Numbered from the stretch's first letter, positions 16,722-25,819 are shown. The stretch: 64,000 nt of DNA from Allokutzneria sp. A3M-2-11 16 (GCF_024213555.1 NZ_JANAVO010000011.1:1-64000), one strand, 5' to 3'. The notes: generated from the letters alone by a model not told the origin. Made by a program: numbers and translations.

Positions 16722-18209
16722 TTGTTACGTCACAAGGCGTTCGGCCTCGCGCTGGCAGTCGCGCTGCTGGTGCCGACCGGCGGCGCGGCGCTGGCCGCCG
16801 AACCCCCGCCCGGCGGGCTGCCCGGGGTCGAGGTGCCGAAGCTGGACTGGACCGCCTGCCACGACGGCTTCCAGTGCGCGACCGCGCGCGTCCCGCTGGA
16901 CTACCGCAGGCCGCGGCTGGGCACGATCGACCTGGCGGTGCTGCGCAAGCCCGCCGCCGACCAGTCCCGGCGCATCGGCTCGCTGTTCGTCAACCCGGGC
17001 GGACCGGGCGGCTCCGCGGTCGGCACGGCCCGCTCGCTGGCCAAGACCGGTCCCGCCGAGCTGCGCGCCCGCTTCGACATCATCGGCTTCGACCCGCGCG
17101 GCGTCGCGGACAGCCGCGCGGTGAAGTGCCAGGACCCCAAGACCTACGGCGCCGCGTGGGCCACCGCGTCATCCCGTCCCGCCGCGGACTCCTTCGCTCG
17201 CTCCGTCCACAGTGGACGTGAGTTCGTCCAGGCGTGCCAACGGGAAAGCGGCGACCTGCTGCCCTACATCGGCACCGAGTACGTCGCTCGCGACATGGAC
17301 CTGCTGCGCGCGGCCGTGGGCGACCCCAAGCTCAGCTACCTGGGCTTCTCGTTCGGCACCTACATCGGCACCGTGTACGCGAACCTGTTCCCGCAGCGCA
17401 CCCGCGCCCTGGTGCTCGACGGCGGCTACGACCCTCAGCATTACGCGAACAGCCCGTACGCCTACGACATCACCCAGTTCGACGCGATCGAGGCGACGCT
17501 TCATCGGTTCTTCGCTTGGTGCTCCGCGACTCCGGCGAAGTGTGCCTTCGGCAACGGGAACCCCGCCGCGGCGTTCACCGCGCTCCAAGCCGCCCTCGAC
17601 GCCAAGCCGGTGAACGGCGCCAACGGCGCGACCATGACCCTCGAAGTCGTTTTCGCGCTCAACGGCGGGAAGTCCACGTGGGTCCGCATGGCCGAGAACC
17701 TGGTGAAGGCCCAGCAGGGCACCGGCCCGCTGGTGCTGCCCGCCGACGAGAACGCCGAGTTCTTCGCCGCCAACGTCTCCGTCGAGTGCGCCGACCGCGC
17801 GTTCCCCCGGAACATGGCGCTGCTCCAGGCCCGATTGGCTTATGCCGCGCGCGAAGCGCCCCTCGCCGGGCCCGCGCTCGCCTACGCCCCACCGAACTAC
17901 GACCACGCCCACGCGACCGCGTGCGTGCAGTGGCCCGCCGAGCAGCGCAGCCGCTACGCCGGGCCGTTCCACGCTCGGGGCTCCTCGCCGATCCTCGTCG
18001 TCGGCACCACCGGTGACCCCGACACCCCGTACGTCGACTCCGTCGCCCTGTCGCGCACGCTGGCCAACGCGCGGCTGCTGACCTTCGACGGAGAGGGCCA
18101 CACCGGCTTCTACCACAGCCCTTGCTCGAAGGCGGCCATCACGGCGTACCTCGCCGACCTCCGCCTACCCGCACGCGGAGCCACCTGCTCCGACGACGTC
18201 ACCCCCTGA
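16722..18209 (+). CDS. Secreted alpha/beta hydrolase, TAP-like (tripeptidyl aminopeptidase family)
   Basis: A 495-residue exported hydrolase related to Streptomyces tripeptidyl aminopeptidases (SlpD/SlpE, Tap). Signal peptide about 1-26. Oxyanion loop NPGGPGGS at 91-98. Nucleophile Ser210 in GFSFG. Acid Asp in GDPDTP and His in EGHTGFY lie in the C-terminal TAP-like domain. It would release N-terminal peptides or related amides outside the cell. The start is TTG 16722, with AAGGAG 5 nt upstream. Codon 2 is the rare leucine codon TTA, which in streptomycetes makes translation depend on the bldA tRNA. A perfect 19-bp hairpin follows 12 bp after the stop. Confidence 0.9.
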   Translation: MLRHKAFGLALAVALLVPTGGAALAAEPPPGGLPGVEVPKLDWTACHDGFQCATARVPLDYRRPRLGTIDLAVLRKPAADQSRRIGSLFVNPGGPGGSAVGTARSLAKTGPAELRARFDIIGFDPRGVADSRAVKCQDPKTYGAAWATASSRPAADSFARSVHSGREFVQACQRESGDLLPYIGTEYVARDMDLLRAAVGDPKLSYLGFSFGTYIGTVYANLFPQRTRALVLDGGYDPQHYANSPYAYDITQFDAIEATLHRFFAWCSATPAKCAFGNGNPAAAFTALQAALDAKPVNGANGATMTLEVVFALNGGKSTWVRMAENLVKAQQGTGPLVLPADENAEFFAANVSVECADRAFPRNMALLQARLAYAAREAPLAGPALAYAPPNYDHAHATACVQWPAEQRSRYAGPFHARGSSPILVVGTTGDPDTPYVDSVALSRTLANARLLTFDGEGHTGFYHSPCSKAAITAYLADLRLPARGATCSDDVTP

Positions 18210-18218
18210 CGCCCCTTA

Positions 18219-18465
18219 TGCCCTGAATGAGTCATTGAGGTACTTGAGCGCCCTCAATGACTCATTCAGGTACTCCAACGCACCAAACGCGACATTGACG
18301 CACGCACGAATCGCGCCCCACCCACGTCCGACCCCCACGCCGTTATGCCCTGAACGACCCGTTGAGGGAACCCAACGCCCCGAACGACCCGTTCAGGGAA
18401 TCTAACGCCCCCAATGACTCGTTCAGGGAATCTAACGCCCCAAACGCGGCATTGGCGTGCGTGCA
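18219..18465. repeat. 30-bp palindromic intergenic repeat array 2 (about 7 units)
   Basis: Cores start near 18224, 18254 and 18284, then after an unrelated ~60-bp spacer at 18351, 18381, 18411 and 18441, exactly 30 bp apart within each block. The cores alternate AATGAGTCATT-like and AACGACCCGTT-like. This fills most of the 290-bp gap between the hydrolase and the DUF952 gene. Confidence 0.85.
18222..18270 (+). terminator. Hairpin formed by two opposed 30-bp repeat units
   Basis: CCTGAATGAGTCATTGAGG pairs perfectly with CCTCAATGACTCATTCAGG (19 bp, 11-nt loop) just past the hydrolase stop. It has no T tract, so it may terminate or stabilise the transcript rather than act as a classic intrinsic terminator. 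Confidence 0.5.
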
Positions 18466-18499
18466 CAAGGGGCGTGCGTGCGTCAGGGCGGCGTGAGGG

Positions 18500-18856
18500 T
18501 CAGGGGCGGCGGGCGAGGGCGGGCGGCAGGGTGAAGGTGCCGTCGGCGTTGGGCGGGAAGTCGTGCACTCCGACCACGAGTGACACCGGGAGCTCGCCGT
18601 AGAGGTGCGGGAACCAGGGACCTCCGGGCGCGTCGCCGTGCCCGGGCTCCCACCGCAGCGGAACGTCCACAGTGGACGGATCGATCTCCAGCAGCACCAG
18701 GTCGGTGCGCCCGGGGAACAACGCGTTCGCCGGGAGGTGCACCGTGCCGGGGTCGGAGAAGTGGATGAACCCCACCTCGTCCAGCGAGGGGTGCCGGTAG
18801 ACGCCGCATGACAGCGCGGCGTCCCACTCCGACCGCGGGCAGAAGTGCAGGATCAC
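18500..18856 (-). CDS. DUF952 family protein
   Basis: A 118-residue soluble protein. It shows the DUF952 features: an N-terminal [13 protein letters not shown], then [20 protein letters not shown] and the terminal [13 protein letters not shown]952 proteins are related in fold to ADP-ribosyltransferase-like domains and have no established function. The GTG start overlaps the stop of der (GTGA), making this the last gene of the cmk-plsC-der operon. The longer open frame upstream is antisense to nothing real and is only an extension through der. Confidence 0.88.
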   Translation of the reverse strand: MILHFCPRSEWDAALSCGVYRHPSLDEVGFIHFSDPGTVHLPANALFPGRTDLVLLEIDPSTVDVPLRWEPGHGDAPGGPWFPHLYGELPVSLVVGVHDFPPNADGTFTLPPALARRP

Positions 18857-20259
18857 TTGCGCTTCTTCTCCCGCACGCGCACCGAGACGCGGATCGGGCT
18901 GCCGGTGAAGCTGAAGCTCTCCCGCAGCTTGCGCTCGATGAACCTGCGGTAGCCCGCCTCCAGGAAGCCGGAGGTGAACAGCACGAACGTCGGCGGGCGG
19001 GTCCCGGCCTGGGTACCGAAGAGGATCTTCGGCTGCTTGCCGGAGCGCACCGGCGGCGGGGTGGCCGCGGTCAGGTCGGACAGCCACGTGTTGAGCTGGC
19101 CGGTCGGCACCCGGTAGTCCCACGAGTTGAGCGCGGTGCGCAGCGCGGGCGCCAGCTTGGCGACGGCGCGGCCGGTGCGGGCGGAGACGTTGACCCGCTC
19201 GGCCCACGGGATGCGGGCCAGGTCGCGGTCCATCTCCTTGGCCAGCTGGAGCCTGCGGTCCTCGTCGACCAGGTCCCACTTGTTGAACGCCACCACCAGT
19301 GAGCGGCCGGACTCGGCGACCATCCCGATCACCCGCTGGTCCTGCTCGGAGATCGGCTGGCTGGCGTCCAGCAGCACGATCCCCACCTCGGCGGACTCGA
19401 TGGCCGCCTGGGTCCGCAGCGAGGCGTAGTACTCGGCGCCCTGCGCGTGGTTGACCCGGCGGCGCAGACCGGCGGTGTCGACGAAGCGCCACACCTGCCC
19501 GTCCAGCTCCACCAGCGAGTCGACCGGGTCCACGGTGGTGCCCGCGACGTCGTGGACGACCGAGCGCTCCTCGCCGACCAGCTTGTTGAGCAGGCTGGAC
19601 TTGCCCACGTTGGGCTTGCCGACCAGCGCGACGCGGCGCGGGCCGGACCCGGCGCCGAAGACCTCGCGCGGGGTCTCCGGCAGCACCTCCAGGATCTTGT
19701 CGAGCAGGTCGCCGGAGCTGCGGCCGTGCAGCGCGCTGACCGCGTACGGCTCACCGAGGCCGAGCGACCACAGAGAGGCCACCTCGGACATCAACCGCTG
19801 GTCGTCGACCTTGTTCGCCACCAGCAGCACAGGCCGCTTCGAGCGCCGGAGCACCCGCGCGACGGCCTCGTCCGTGCTGGTCGCGCCCACCGTGGCGTCC
19901 ACGACCACGAGGATCGCGTCGGCGGTCTTCATCGCGAACTCCGCCTGGAGCGCCACCGCGCCCTGCAAGCCCTTGGCGTCCGGCTCCCAGCCACCGGTGT
20001 CCACGACGGTGAAGCGGCGTCCGCTCCACAGCGCGTCGTAGGACACCCGGTCGCGGGTCACACCGGGAACGTCCTGTACGACCGCCTCGCGGCGGCCGAG
20101 GATGCGGTTCACCAAGGTGGACTTGCCGACGTTCGGCCTGCCGACGATGGCCAGCACCGGCTGCGGAGGCTCCGCGCTGGTGTCGGCCCCCGCTTCGGCC
20201 GCGGCCTCGATCGCCGCCCAGTCCGCCTCGTCGGTCCACGTGCCGTCCAACCCGGTCAC
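18853..20259 (-). CDS. der: Ribosome biogenesis GTPase Der (EngA)
   Basis: A 468-residue double-GTPase that assists maturation of the 50S subunit. The first G domain has GRPNVGKS near 40-47 and DTGG; the second has GKPNVGKS near 213-220, DTAG and NKWD. A C-terminal KH-like domain (about 380-468) ends in a basic tail EKKRK. An acidic N-terminal extension of about 35 residues is common in actinobacteria. The GTG start overlaps the stop of plsC (GTGA). Order cmk-plsC-der is a known actinobacterial arrangement. Confidence 0.97.
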   Translation of the reverse strand: MTGLDGTWTDEADWAAIEAAAEAGADTSAEPPQPVLAIVGRPNVGKSTLVNRILGRREAVVQDVPGVTRDRVSYDALWSGRRFTVVDTGGWEPDAKGLQGAVALQAEFAMKTADAILVVVDATVGATSTDEAVARVLRRSKRPVLLVANKVDDQRLMSEVASLWSLGLGEPYAVSALHGRSSGDLLDKILEVLPETPREVFGAGSGPRRVALVGKPNVGKSSLLNKLVGEERSVVHDVAGTTVDPVDSLVELDGQVWRFVDTAGLRRRVNHAQGAEYYASLRTQAAIESAEVGIVLLDASQPISEQDQRVIGMVAESGRSLVVAFNKWDLVDEDRRLQLAKEMDRDLARIPWAERVNVSARTGRAVAKLAPALRTALNSWDYRVPTGQLNTWLSDLTAATPPPVRSGKQPKILFGTQAGTRPPTFVLFTSGFLEAGYRRFIERKLRESFSFTGSPIRVSVRVREKKRK

Positions 20260-20957
20260 GCCCGTTCCCCTTTCGCCTTCTTCGGTGCGCCCAGCTCGCC
20301 GGCCAGCAGCCGGTCCAGCTCGGTGACGAGCCCGGACAGCTCGGAACGCACCCGTTCGGTCGCGGCGGCGAGCACCACCCGACCCTTGCCCATCGGCACC
20401 GCGAACGGCTCGCCGACCAGCACGTCCACCCTGGGGCGGAAGCGCCTGCGCGAGCCCGGGGGCCGCCGGATGCCCCGGCAGGCCACCGGCAGCACCAGTG
20501 CCTCACCGGAGCGGGCCAGCCACGCGGCGCCGTGCTGCGCCTGGACGACCTCTCCGGTACCCCTGGTGCCCTCCGGGAACACGGCGACCACCCCACCGGA
20601 GCGCAGCAGGCGCACAGCGGTGAGCAGCGGCGTGCGGTCCGGCGTGCCGCGGCGCACCGGCAGCTGACCGAGGCGACGCAGGAACCGGCCCAGCAGGCCG
20701 CGGTAGTTCTCGTGTTTGACCAGGAAGACCGAACGCCGCCGCAGGACGCAGAACAGCACGGGGCCGTCCAGGAAAGCGGTGTGGTTGGACACCAGGACCA
20801 GCGGGCCGGTCCGCGGGATCAGCGCCCCGCGGTGCACCCGCACCCTGAATAGTACGTGCACCACCAGGCCGCCCAGACGGCGGCACGCGTCGTGGAGCCT
20901 CGGCCAGGCTCCGTCCGGCAGCCCGGTCCCCTCGGCCGTCGCGCCTCCAGCGCTCAT
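20256..20957 (-). CDS. 1-acyl-sn-glycerol-3-phosphate acyltransferase family protein
   Basis: A 233-residue PlsC-type membrane-associated acyltransferase of phospholipid synthesis. The acyltransferase motif HX4D is NHTAFLD (His59, Asp64), and the substrate motif is FPEGTRG near 126-132. The region before residue 58 is hydrophobic ([14 protein letters not shown]). ATG overlaps the stop of cmk (ATGA) and the 3' end overlaps der (GTGA), so the three are translated as a unit. It could also acylate another lysophospholipid; the family call is secure, the substrate is not. Confidence 0.93.
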   Translation of the reverse strand: MSAGGATAEGTGLPDGAWPRLHDACRRLGGLVVHVLFRVRVHRGALIPRTGPLVLVSNHTAFLDGPVLFCVLRRRSVFLVKHENYRGLLGRFLRRLGQLPVRRGTPDRTPLLTAVRLLRSGGVVAVFPEGTRGTGEVVQAQHGAAWLARSGEALVLPVACRGIRRPPGSRRRFRPRVDVLVGEPFAVPMGKGRVVLAAATERVRSELSGLVTELDRLLAGELGAPKKAKGERA

Positions 20958-21643
20958 CCGGTGCGCAGCCCGCGCGGCCCGGCCAGCTCCAGCAACCGGG
21001 CCAGCACCCCGTCGATGTCCAGTTCGGTCGTGTCGACCTCGACGGCGTCCTCGGCCTGCCGCAGCGGCGAGACCGCGCGGGTGGAGTCGTAGCGGTCCCT
21101 GCGCTGCACGTCGGCCAGGGTAGCGTCCACAGTGGACACTCGCCCGGAAGCGGTGTCCTGCGCGGTGCGGCGCCGGGCGCGGGCCTCGGCGGAGGCGGTG
21201 AGGTAGACCTTCAGCGACGCGTCCGGCGCGACGGTGGTGCCGATGTCGCGCCCCTCGACCACGATGCCCTGCCCGGCCGCGGTGGCGTCGGCGATGATCG
21301 CCTGCTGCTGGCCGACGAGCAGCTCGCGCACGCGCGCGACCGCCGAGACCGGGGACACGGCGGTGGTCACCTCCGGCCCCCGGATCTCGGCCGCGACGTC
21401 ATCGCCGTCCAGGCGCACCGTGGGCGAGGTGGGCGAGGTGCCGATCTCCAGCCGAGCGCGCTCGGCGACCTCGGCGACCTTCTCCGCGTCGGTCGGGTCG
21501 ATGCCCGCCCGCAGCACGGCCAGGGTCACCGCGCGGTACATCGCACCGGTGTCCAGGTAGCGGGCGCCGAGGGCCGTGGCCAGCCGCCGGGAGACGGTGG
21601 ACTTGCCCGTACCGGAGGGACCGTCCATCGCAACGACTCCCAC
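20954..21643 (-). CDS. cmk: Cytidylate kinase
   Basis: A 229-residue (d)CMP kinase producing (d)CDP. The P-loop is DGPSGTGKS at 7-15. Further family features are [10 protein letters not shown], the [12 protein letters not shown] motif and the [14 protein letters not shown] segment (CMP and LID region). The GTG start at 21643 has AGGAGGG upstream. First gene of the cmk-plsC-der-DUF952 operon; its promoter must lie in or before the 65 bp to the O-methyltransferase stop. Confidence 0.96.
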   Translation of the reverse strand: MGVVAMDGPSGTGKSTVSRRLATALGARYLDTGAMYRAVTLAVLRAGIDPTDAEKVAEVAERARLEIGTSPTSPTVRLDGDDVAAEIRGPEVTTAVSPVSAVARVRELLVGQQQAIIADATAAGQGIVVEGRDIGTTVAPDASLKVYLTASAEARARRRTAQDTASGRVSTVDATLADVQRRDRYDSTRAVSPLRQAEDAVEVDTTELDIDGVLARLLELAGPRGLRTG

Positions 21644-21708
21644 AGGTATGCCCTCCTAGAACAGTCACGGCGAAAGCTTCAGCGTGATTCTGCCCTGCGG
21701 GTCCGACG

Positions 21709-22356
21709 TCAGCGCTTGCGGGCGAGTGTGACGCCGTCGCGCACCGGCAGCATCACCGACTCGACGCGCTCGTCCTCGACGATGAACTTGTTCAGCCGGT
21801 TGATCGTCACGTCGGCGGCGCTGTCGGGATCGGGGTTCAACACCCGGCCGCCGCGCAGCACGTTGTCCAGCACGATCAGCCCGCCCGGCCGCAGCCTCGG
21901 CACCAGCTCTGCGTAGTAGTCGGGGTAGCCGACCTTGTCCGCGTCGATGAACGCCATGTCCAGCACGGGATCGACGGGCAGGGCGCGCAGTGTCTCCAGC
22001 GCGGGCCCGACCCTCAGCTCGATCCGGTCGGTGAGCCCCGCGCGCTCCCAGTAGCCGCGCGCGATCGCGGTCCACTCCTCGCTGACGTCGCAGGCCAGCA
22101 GGTGCCCGTCGGCGGGCATGCCGCGCGCGATGCAGATCGAGGAGTAGCCGGTGAAGACGCCGACCTCGACCACGCGGCGCGCCCCCATCAGCCGGGTGAT
22201 CATGGTCAGGAACTCGCCCTCGTCGTGCGAGATCTGCATCATCGCGGCGTCGGGCAGCTTGGCCCTGGTCTCCTCGGCGAGCTCGCGCAGCAGGTCGTCG
22301 GCTGGCGAGCAGTTCTCCAGCAGGTAGTCGCTGACGGCGGGGGCGACGATGTCCAC
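21709..22356 (-). CDS. SAM-dependent O-methyltransferase (class I, CCoAOMT-like)
   Basis: A 215-residue methyltransferase of the caffeoyl-CoA/catechol type. SAM-binding motif I reads VVEVGVFTGYSS near 61-72, with DVSEEW after it. The metal-binding FIDADK motif (near 135-140) and the LDNVL motif are also present. It would methylate a catechol-like small molecule. GTG 22356 follows GGAGG by 6 nt. Divergent from an ArsR-like regulator with an 8-bp inverted repeat in the shared promoter, which suggests repression of this gene. Confidence 0.92.
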   Translation of the reverse strand: MDIVAPAVSDYLLENCSPADDLLRELAEETRAKLPDAAMMQISHDEGEFLTMITRLMGARRVVEVGVFTGYSSICIARGMPADGHLLACDVSEEWTAIARGYWERAGLTDRIELRVGPALETLRALPVDPVLDMAFIDADKVGYPDYYAELVPRLRPGGLIVLDNVLRGGRVLNPDPDSAADVTINRLNKFIVEDERVESVMLPVRDGVTLARKR

Positions 22357-22373
22357 GAATGTCCTCCAAGACG

Positions 22374-22399
22374 TAAGTGTCGACCATCCTAGACACTTA
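22374..22399. promoter_or_regulatory. Operator between the O-methyltransferase and its divergent regulator
   Basis: A perfect inverted repeat TAAGTGTC - 10 nt - GACACTTA sits 18 bp upstream of the methyltransferase start and overlaps the -10 region of the regulator. It suits a dimeric winged-helix repressor acting on both promoters. Confidence 0.7.
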
Positions 22400-22403
22400 T
22401 GCT
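22398..22403 (+). promoter_or_regulatory. -10 element of a leaderless transcript
   Basis: TATGCT ends 6 nt before GTG 22410, the spacing expected when transcription starts at the initiation codon. It overlaps the right arm of the operator. Confidence 0.5.
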
Positions 22404-22409
22404 TGCCCG

Positions 22410-22934
22410 GTGGAGAGCAAACCCGTGGTGCTGCGCACGGCCGAGCAGTTCAAGGCGCTCGGTCACCCGCTGCGGCACCGCATGGTGATCATGCTGCGGC
22501 AGCGCCCGGCCACGCTGGCCCAGCTGGCCGCCGCGCTCGGTTCGACCAAGGGCACGGTCGGCTACCACGTCGGCGTGCTCCAGGAGGCGGGCCTGCTGCG
22601 CCTGGCGGGCACGCGGCGGGTGCGCGGCGGGACGGAGCAGTACTACGAGCCGGTCGGTGACGGCCTGGTGGTGGGCGCCGACGCCGAGCCGGGCGCGGGG
22701 GCGCGCGTGATGATCAGCACCGCGCTGGCCGAGCTGCTGCCGGGCGAGCCCGCCGCGACGCGGCTACGACACCTGCGGATCACACCGGAGCGCGCGGCCG
22801 AGCTGGCGCGGCGGCTCGGCGAGTGGGCGGAGGAGGGCACGCTGCCCGACGATCCGACCGGGCTGGCGTACACGCTGCTGCTGAGCCTGCACCGGGCCGA
22901 CATCCCCGCGCTCCCGCCGGAGCCGGATCGTTGA
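22410..22934 (+). CDS. ArsR/HTH_20-type winged-helix transcriptional regulator
   Basis: A 174-residue DNA-binding protein. The winged HTH (about 8-85) has EQFKALGHPLRHRMVIML, then LAQLAAALGSTKGTVGYHVGVLQEAGLL and the wing RVRGGTEQYYEP. The C-terminal half (about 90-174) is a helical domain of unknown ligand. GTG 22410 is preferred because a -10 box lies 6-7 nt before it and the earlier in-frame GTG at 22377 is inside the operator. It is divergent from, and probably regulates, the O-methyltransferase. Confidence 0.85.
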   Translation: MESKPVVLRTAEQFKALGHPLRHRMVIMLRQRPATLAQLAAALGSTKGTVGYHVGVLQEAGLLRLAGTRRVRGGTEQYYEPVGDGLVVGADAEPGAGARVMISTALAELLPGEPAATRLRHLRITPERAAELARRLGEWAEEGTLPDDPTGLAYTLLLSLHRADIPALPPEPDR

Positions 22935-22946
22935 ACGCGCAATTGT

Positions 22947-22952
22947 TAGGGT
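22947..22952 (+). promoter_or_regulatory. -10 element of a leaderless transcript (antiporter operon)
   Basis: TAGGGT ends 7 nt before GTG 22960, and no ribosome site precedes that codon. Transcription probably begins at the start codon. Confidence 0.5.
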
Positions 22953-22959
22953 GGACCTC

Positions 22960-23442
22960 GTGCATGTCGAGGTGACGCCGCTTCCGGGGATCGGCACCCG
23001 CCAGGACTTCCAGACCCGTTCCGGACGCCGGATCGGCATCGTCAGCTACCGGGACGGCCGGTACGACCTGATCGTCTCCAAGACCGACGACCCGGACGCG
23101 TGCGTGGCGTCCATCCCGCTGAGCCCGGAGGAGATCAGCACGCTGGCGAGCCTGCTCGGCGCGCCGCAGCTGGTCAACCACCTGGAGCGGCAGCACGCCG
23201 AGGTCAGCGGCATCTCCACCGCGCACCTGCCGATCGCGCCCGGCTCCCGCTTCGACGGCCGCACCCTCGGCGACACCGAGCTGCGCACCCGCACCGGCGT
23301 GTCCGTCGTCGCGGTGATGCGCGCGGCCACCGCCCACCCCTCGCCCACGCCCGACTTCCGCTTCGCCGGCGGCGACCTGCTCGTCGTGGTGGGTACCCCG
23401 GACGGGATCAGCAAGGCCGCCGAGCGGCTCGACAGAGGCTGA
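22960..23442 (+). CDS. Cation:proton antiporter regulatory subunit (TrkA-C/RCK-C, KhtT-like)
   Basis: A 160-residue cytoplasmic regulator. The C-terminal TrkA-C/RCK-C domain (about 75-158) has the pattern SRFDGRTLGDTELRTRTGVSVVAVMR and GDLLVVVGTPDGISKAAERL. The N-terminal part (about 1-70) matches KhtT-type subunits that gate a partner antiporter in response to ligand or pH. I chose the leaderless GTG 22960; an in-frame GTG at 22951 lies inside the -10 box. It sits 12 bp ahead of its antiporter partner, as in khtT-khtU pairs. Confidence 0.85.
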   Translation: MHVEVTPLPGIGTRQDFQTRSGRRIGIVSYRDGRYDLIVSKTDDPDACVASIPLSPEEISTLASLLGAPQLVNHLERQHAEVSGISTAHLPIAPGSRFDGRTLGDTELRTRTGVSVVAVMRAATAHPSPTPDFRFAGGDLLVVVGTPDGISKAAERLDRG

Positions 23443-23454
23443 GAGGGGCCGCGC

Positions 23455-24645
23455 ATGCACAACGTCGCACTGTCCCTCATCGAACTCGGCGCCGTCTTCT
23501 TCGGGCTCGGCCTGCTCGGCAGGCTGGCGTGGAAGATCGGGATCTCGCCGATCCCGCTGTACCTGGTCGGCGGGCTGGCCTTCGGCCACGGCGGCGTGCT
23601 GCCGCTGAACGGCATCGAGGGCTTCACCGAGATCTCCGCCGAGCTCGGCGTCGTCCTGCTGCTGCTCCTGCTGGGACTGGAGTACTCGGCGGCCGAGCTG
23701 GTCACCGGCCTGCGCCGGTCGTGGTCGGCGGGGCTGATCGACCTGGTGCTCAACGCGCTGCCCGGCGCGGTGGTGGCGCTGATGCTGGGCTGGGGCCCGA
23801 TCGGCGCGCTGGTGATGGCGGGCGTCACCTACATCTCGTCATCGGGCATCGTCGCGAAGGTGCTCGGCGACCTGGGCAGGCTCGGCAACCGGGAGACCCC
23901 GGTCGTGCTGTCGGTGCTCGTCTTCGAAGACCTCGCGATGGCCGTCTACCTGCCAATCCTGACCGCGCTGCTCGCCGGGGTGAGCTTCGTCGGCGGCCTC
24001 ACCACCGTCGGCATCGCGCTCGTCACCGTCACCGTGGTGCTCGTCGTGGCGCTGCGGTTCGGCCGCTTCGTCTCGGCGCTCGTGGACTCCCCCGAGCCCG
24101 AGGTGTTCCTGCTCCGCGTCCTCGGCGCCGCGCTGCTCGTCGCAGGCGTCTCCTCGCAGCTCCAGGTCTCGGCGGCGGTCGGCGCGTTCCTGCTCGGCAT
24201 CGCGATCTCCGGCTCCACCGCGGAGAACGCCACCCGGCTCCTCGAACCGCTGCGCGACCTGTTCGCCGCGGTGTTCTTCGTGGTGTTCGGCCTCAACACC
24301 GATCCGAAGGCGATCCCGCCCGTGCTCGGCGTGGCGATCGCTCTGGCGCTGGTCACCACCGCCACGAAGATGCTCACCGGGTGGTTCGCCGCCAAGCTCC
24401 AAGGCATCGCGCGCCTCGGCAGGCTCCGCGCGGGCGCGGCCCTGGTGGCGCGCGGCGAGTTCTCCATCGTCATCGCGGGCCTCGCCGTCGCCAGCGGCGC
24501 CGTTGACCAGGGCCTGGCCCCGCTCGCCACCGCCTACGTGCTCCTCATGGCCGTCTTCGGCCCCGTCGCCGCGCGCGTCGTCGAGCCCATGGCCCGGTGG
24601 GCGTGGTCCCTCCGCCAACGCCGCTTAGCAGGCGCCGAATCCTGA
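23455..24645 (+). CDS. CPA2-family cation:proton antiporter (KhtU/KefB-like)
   Basis: A 396-residue integral membrane protein with about 12-13 hydrophobic helices, expelling K+ or Na+ in exchange for H+. It has the Na/H exchanger fold, with VVLLLLLLGLEYSAAELV and, near 142-150, VLVFEDLAMAVYL, where the acidic ED pair is the expected ion-binding site. It lacks the C-terminal TrkA-N domain of KefB/KefC; that role is taken by the separate upstream subunit. ATG follows AGAGGGG. A rare TTA codon lies seven codons before the stop. Transcription then runs into the C element and array 3. Confidence 0.92.
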   Translation: MHNVALSLIELGAVFFGLGLLGRLAWKIGISPIPLYLVGGLAFGHGGVLPLNGIEGFTEISAELGVVLLLLLLGLEYSAAELVTGLRRSWSAGLIDLVLNALPGAVVALMLGWGPIGALVMAGVTYISSSGIVAKVLGDLGRLGNRETPVVLSVLVFEDLAMAVYLPILTALLAGVSFVGGLTTVGIALVTVTVVLVVALRFGRFVSALVDSPEPEVFLLRVLGAALLVAGVSSQLQVSAAVGAFLLGIAISGSTAENATRLLEPLRDLFAAVFFVVFGLNTDPKAIPPVLGVAIALALVTTATKMLTGWFAAKLQGIARLGRLRAGAALVARGEFSIVIAGLAVASGAVDQGLAPLATAYVLLMAVFGPVAARVVEPMARWAWSLRQRRLAGAES

Positions 24646-24711
24646 CCAGCCCTTTGTGCCCCGAACTCCCCCTTCAAGACACCCATCATCCCGCCCCACT
24701 CAACGTTGGCC

Positions 24712-24771
24712 GGTCTTCAAGTACACCCAACCCCCCTCCCCACAGTCTCAAACCACCCCCAACCCCCCACG
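24712..24771. repeat. G-rich TTGAAGAC element, copy C (half element, inverted relative to A)
   Basis: Begins CCGGTCTTCAAGTACACCC and carries two C-rich blocks split by CACAGTCTCAAACC. Read on the other strand it is nearly identical to copy A at 8044-8104. Confidence 0.85.
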
Positions 24772-24776
24772 TTTAG

Positions 24777-24889
24777 GCCCTGAACGAGTCGTTGGGGGCG
24801 TTGGGTTCCCCGAACGACCCGTTCAGGGAATCCAACGCCCCAAACGCGTCATTGGCGTGGGCGGAACGTGCTGCATGAGTCATTGGGGT
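24777..24889. repeat. 30-bp palindromic intergenic repeat array 3 (4 units)
   Basis: Cores at 24781, 24811, 24841 and 24872 (30, 30, 31 bp apart): AACGAGTCGTT, AACGACCCGTT, AACGCGTCATT, CATGAGTCATT. Read inverted, the order and sequence of these units plus element C reproduce array 1 plus element A. With copy C this fills the 307-bp gap 24646-24952. Confidence 0.85.
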
Positions 24890-24952
24890 GGGAGGGTGCG
24901 CCTTCGTCCCGCATTGTGGGGCGGGGCGTCCGCGATGGGGGAAGATGCGGGC

Positions 24953-25819
24953 ATGCGTGCTGTCACTGGGTTGTTCGCCGCCGTGCTCGTCGTGGTGGCG
25001 GGGTGTGCTCCCGTCGAGGAGCAGGCGCCCGCCGCCTCCGGAGGTCCCGCCACCCCGGGTATCGGCGACTGCGCCAAAACCGCCATGAAGACCAGGACCC
25101 CCGGCAAGTTCACGTTCGGCACTGACCAGCCGGTCTACGAGCCGTGGTTCTCCGGCGACGATCCGGCCAACGGCAAGGGTTTCGAGTCCGCGGTCGCCTA
25201 CGCCGTCGCGGGCAAGCTCGGCTACGCCAAGGCGGAGGTGGACTGGGTCCGGGTGCCGTTCAACGCGGCCATCCAGCCGGGGCCGAAGTCCTTCGACGCC
25301 GACCTCAACGAGTTCTCGATCACCGAGGACCGGCGCAAGGCCGTTGACTTCTCCACCCCGTACTACGACGTGACCCAGGCCGTCGTCGCGTTCAAGTCCT
25401 CCCCGGCCGCGAAGGCCACGACGGTCGCCGCGCTCAAGGAGTTCAAGCTCGGCGCGCAGGTCGGCAGCACCAGCTACGACGCGGCGGCCAAGCAGGTGCA
25501 GCCGACGCAGCAGGTCGCGGTCTACAACACCAACGACGATGCCAAGCAGGCGTTGCGGAACAACCAGGTGCAGGCGATCGTGGTCGACCTGGCGACCGCG
25601 TTCTACATCACCTCGGCCGAGCTGAAGGACGCCGTGATCGTCGGGCAGCTCCCGGCGAGCGGCGGCAAGACCGAGCAGTTCGGCATCGTGCTGGACAAGG
25701 GCAGCTCGCTGACGCGGTGCGTGTCGGCGGCCGTCGACGCCCTGCGCGCGGACGGCACGCTGACCCAGGCCGAGAAGCAGTGGCTCGCCGAAGCGGGCAA
25801 GGCGCCCAGGCTGACGTGA
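24953..25819 (+). CDS. Amino-acid ABC transporter substrate-binding lipoprotein
   Basis: A 288-residue SBP_bac_3 protein tethered to the membrane. Lipobox VAGC with Cys18 to be acylated. The mature domain reads GKFTFGTDQPVYEPWF, later DADLNEFSITEDRRKAVDFSTPYYDVTQAVV, the typical polar-amino-acid binding-protein pattern. It delivers substrate to the permease and ATPase encoded next. ATG 24953 was chosen because the signal peptide begins there; an in-frame ATG at 24935 would add six residues. The open frame further upstream runs through array 3 and is not coding. Its stop overlaps the permease start. Confidence 0.9.
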   Translation: MRAVTGLFAAVLVVVAGCAPVEEQAPAASGGPATPGIGDCAKTAMKTRTPGKFTFGTDQPVYEPWFSGDDPANGKGFESAVAYAVAGKLGYAKAEVDWVRVPFNAAIQPGPKSFDADLNEFSITEDRRKAVDFSTPYYDVTQAVVAFKSSPAAKATTVAALKEFKLGAQVGSTSYDAAAKQVQPTQQVAVYNTNDDAKQALRNNQVQAIVVDLATAFYITSAELKDAVIVGQLPASGGKTEQFGIVLDKGSSLTRCVSAAVDALRADGTLTQAEKQWLAEAGKAPRLT

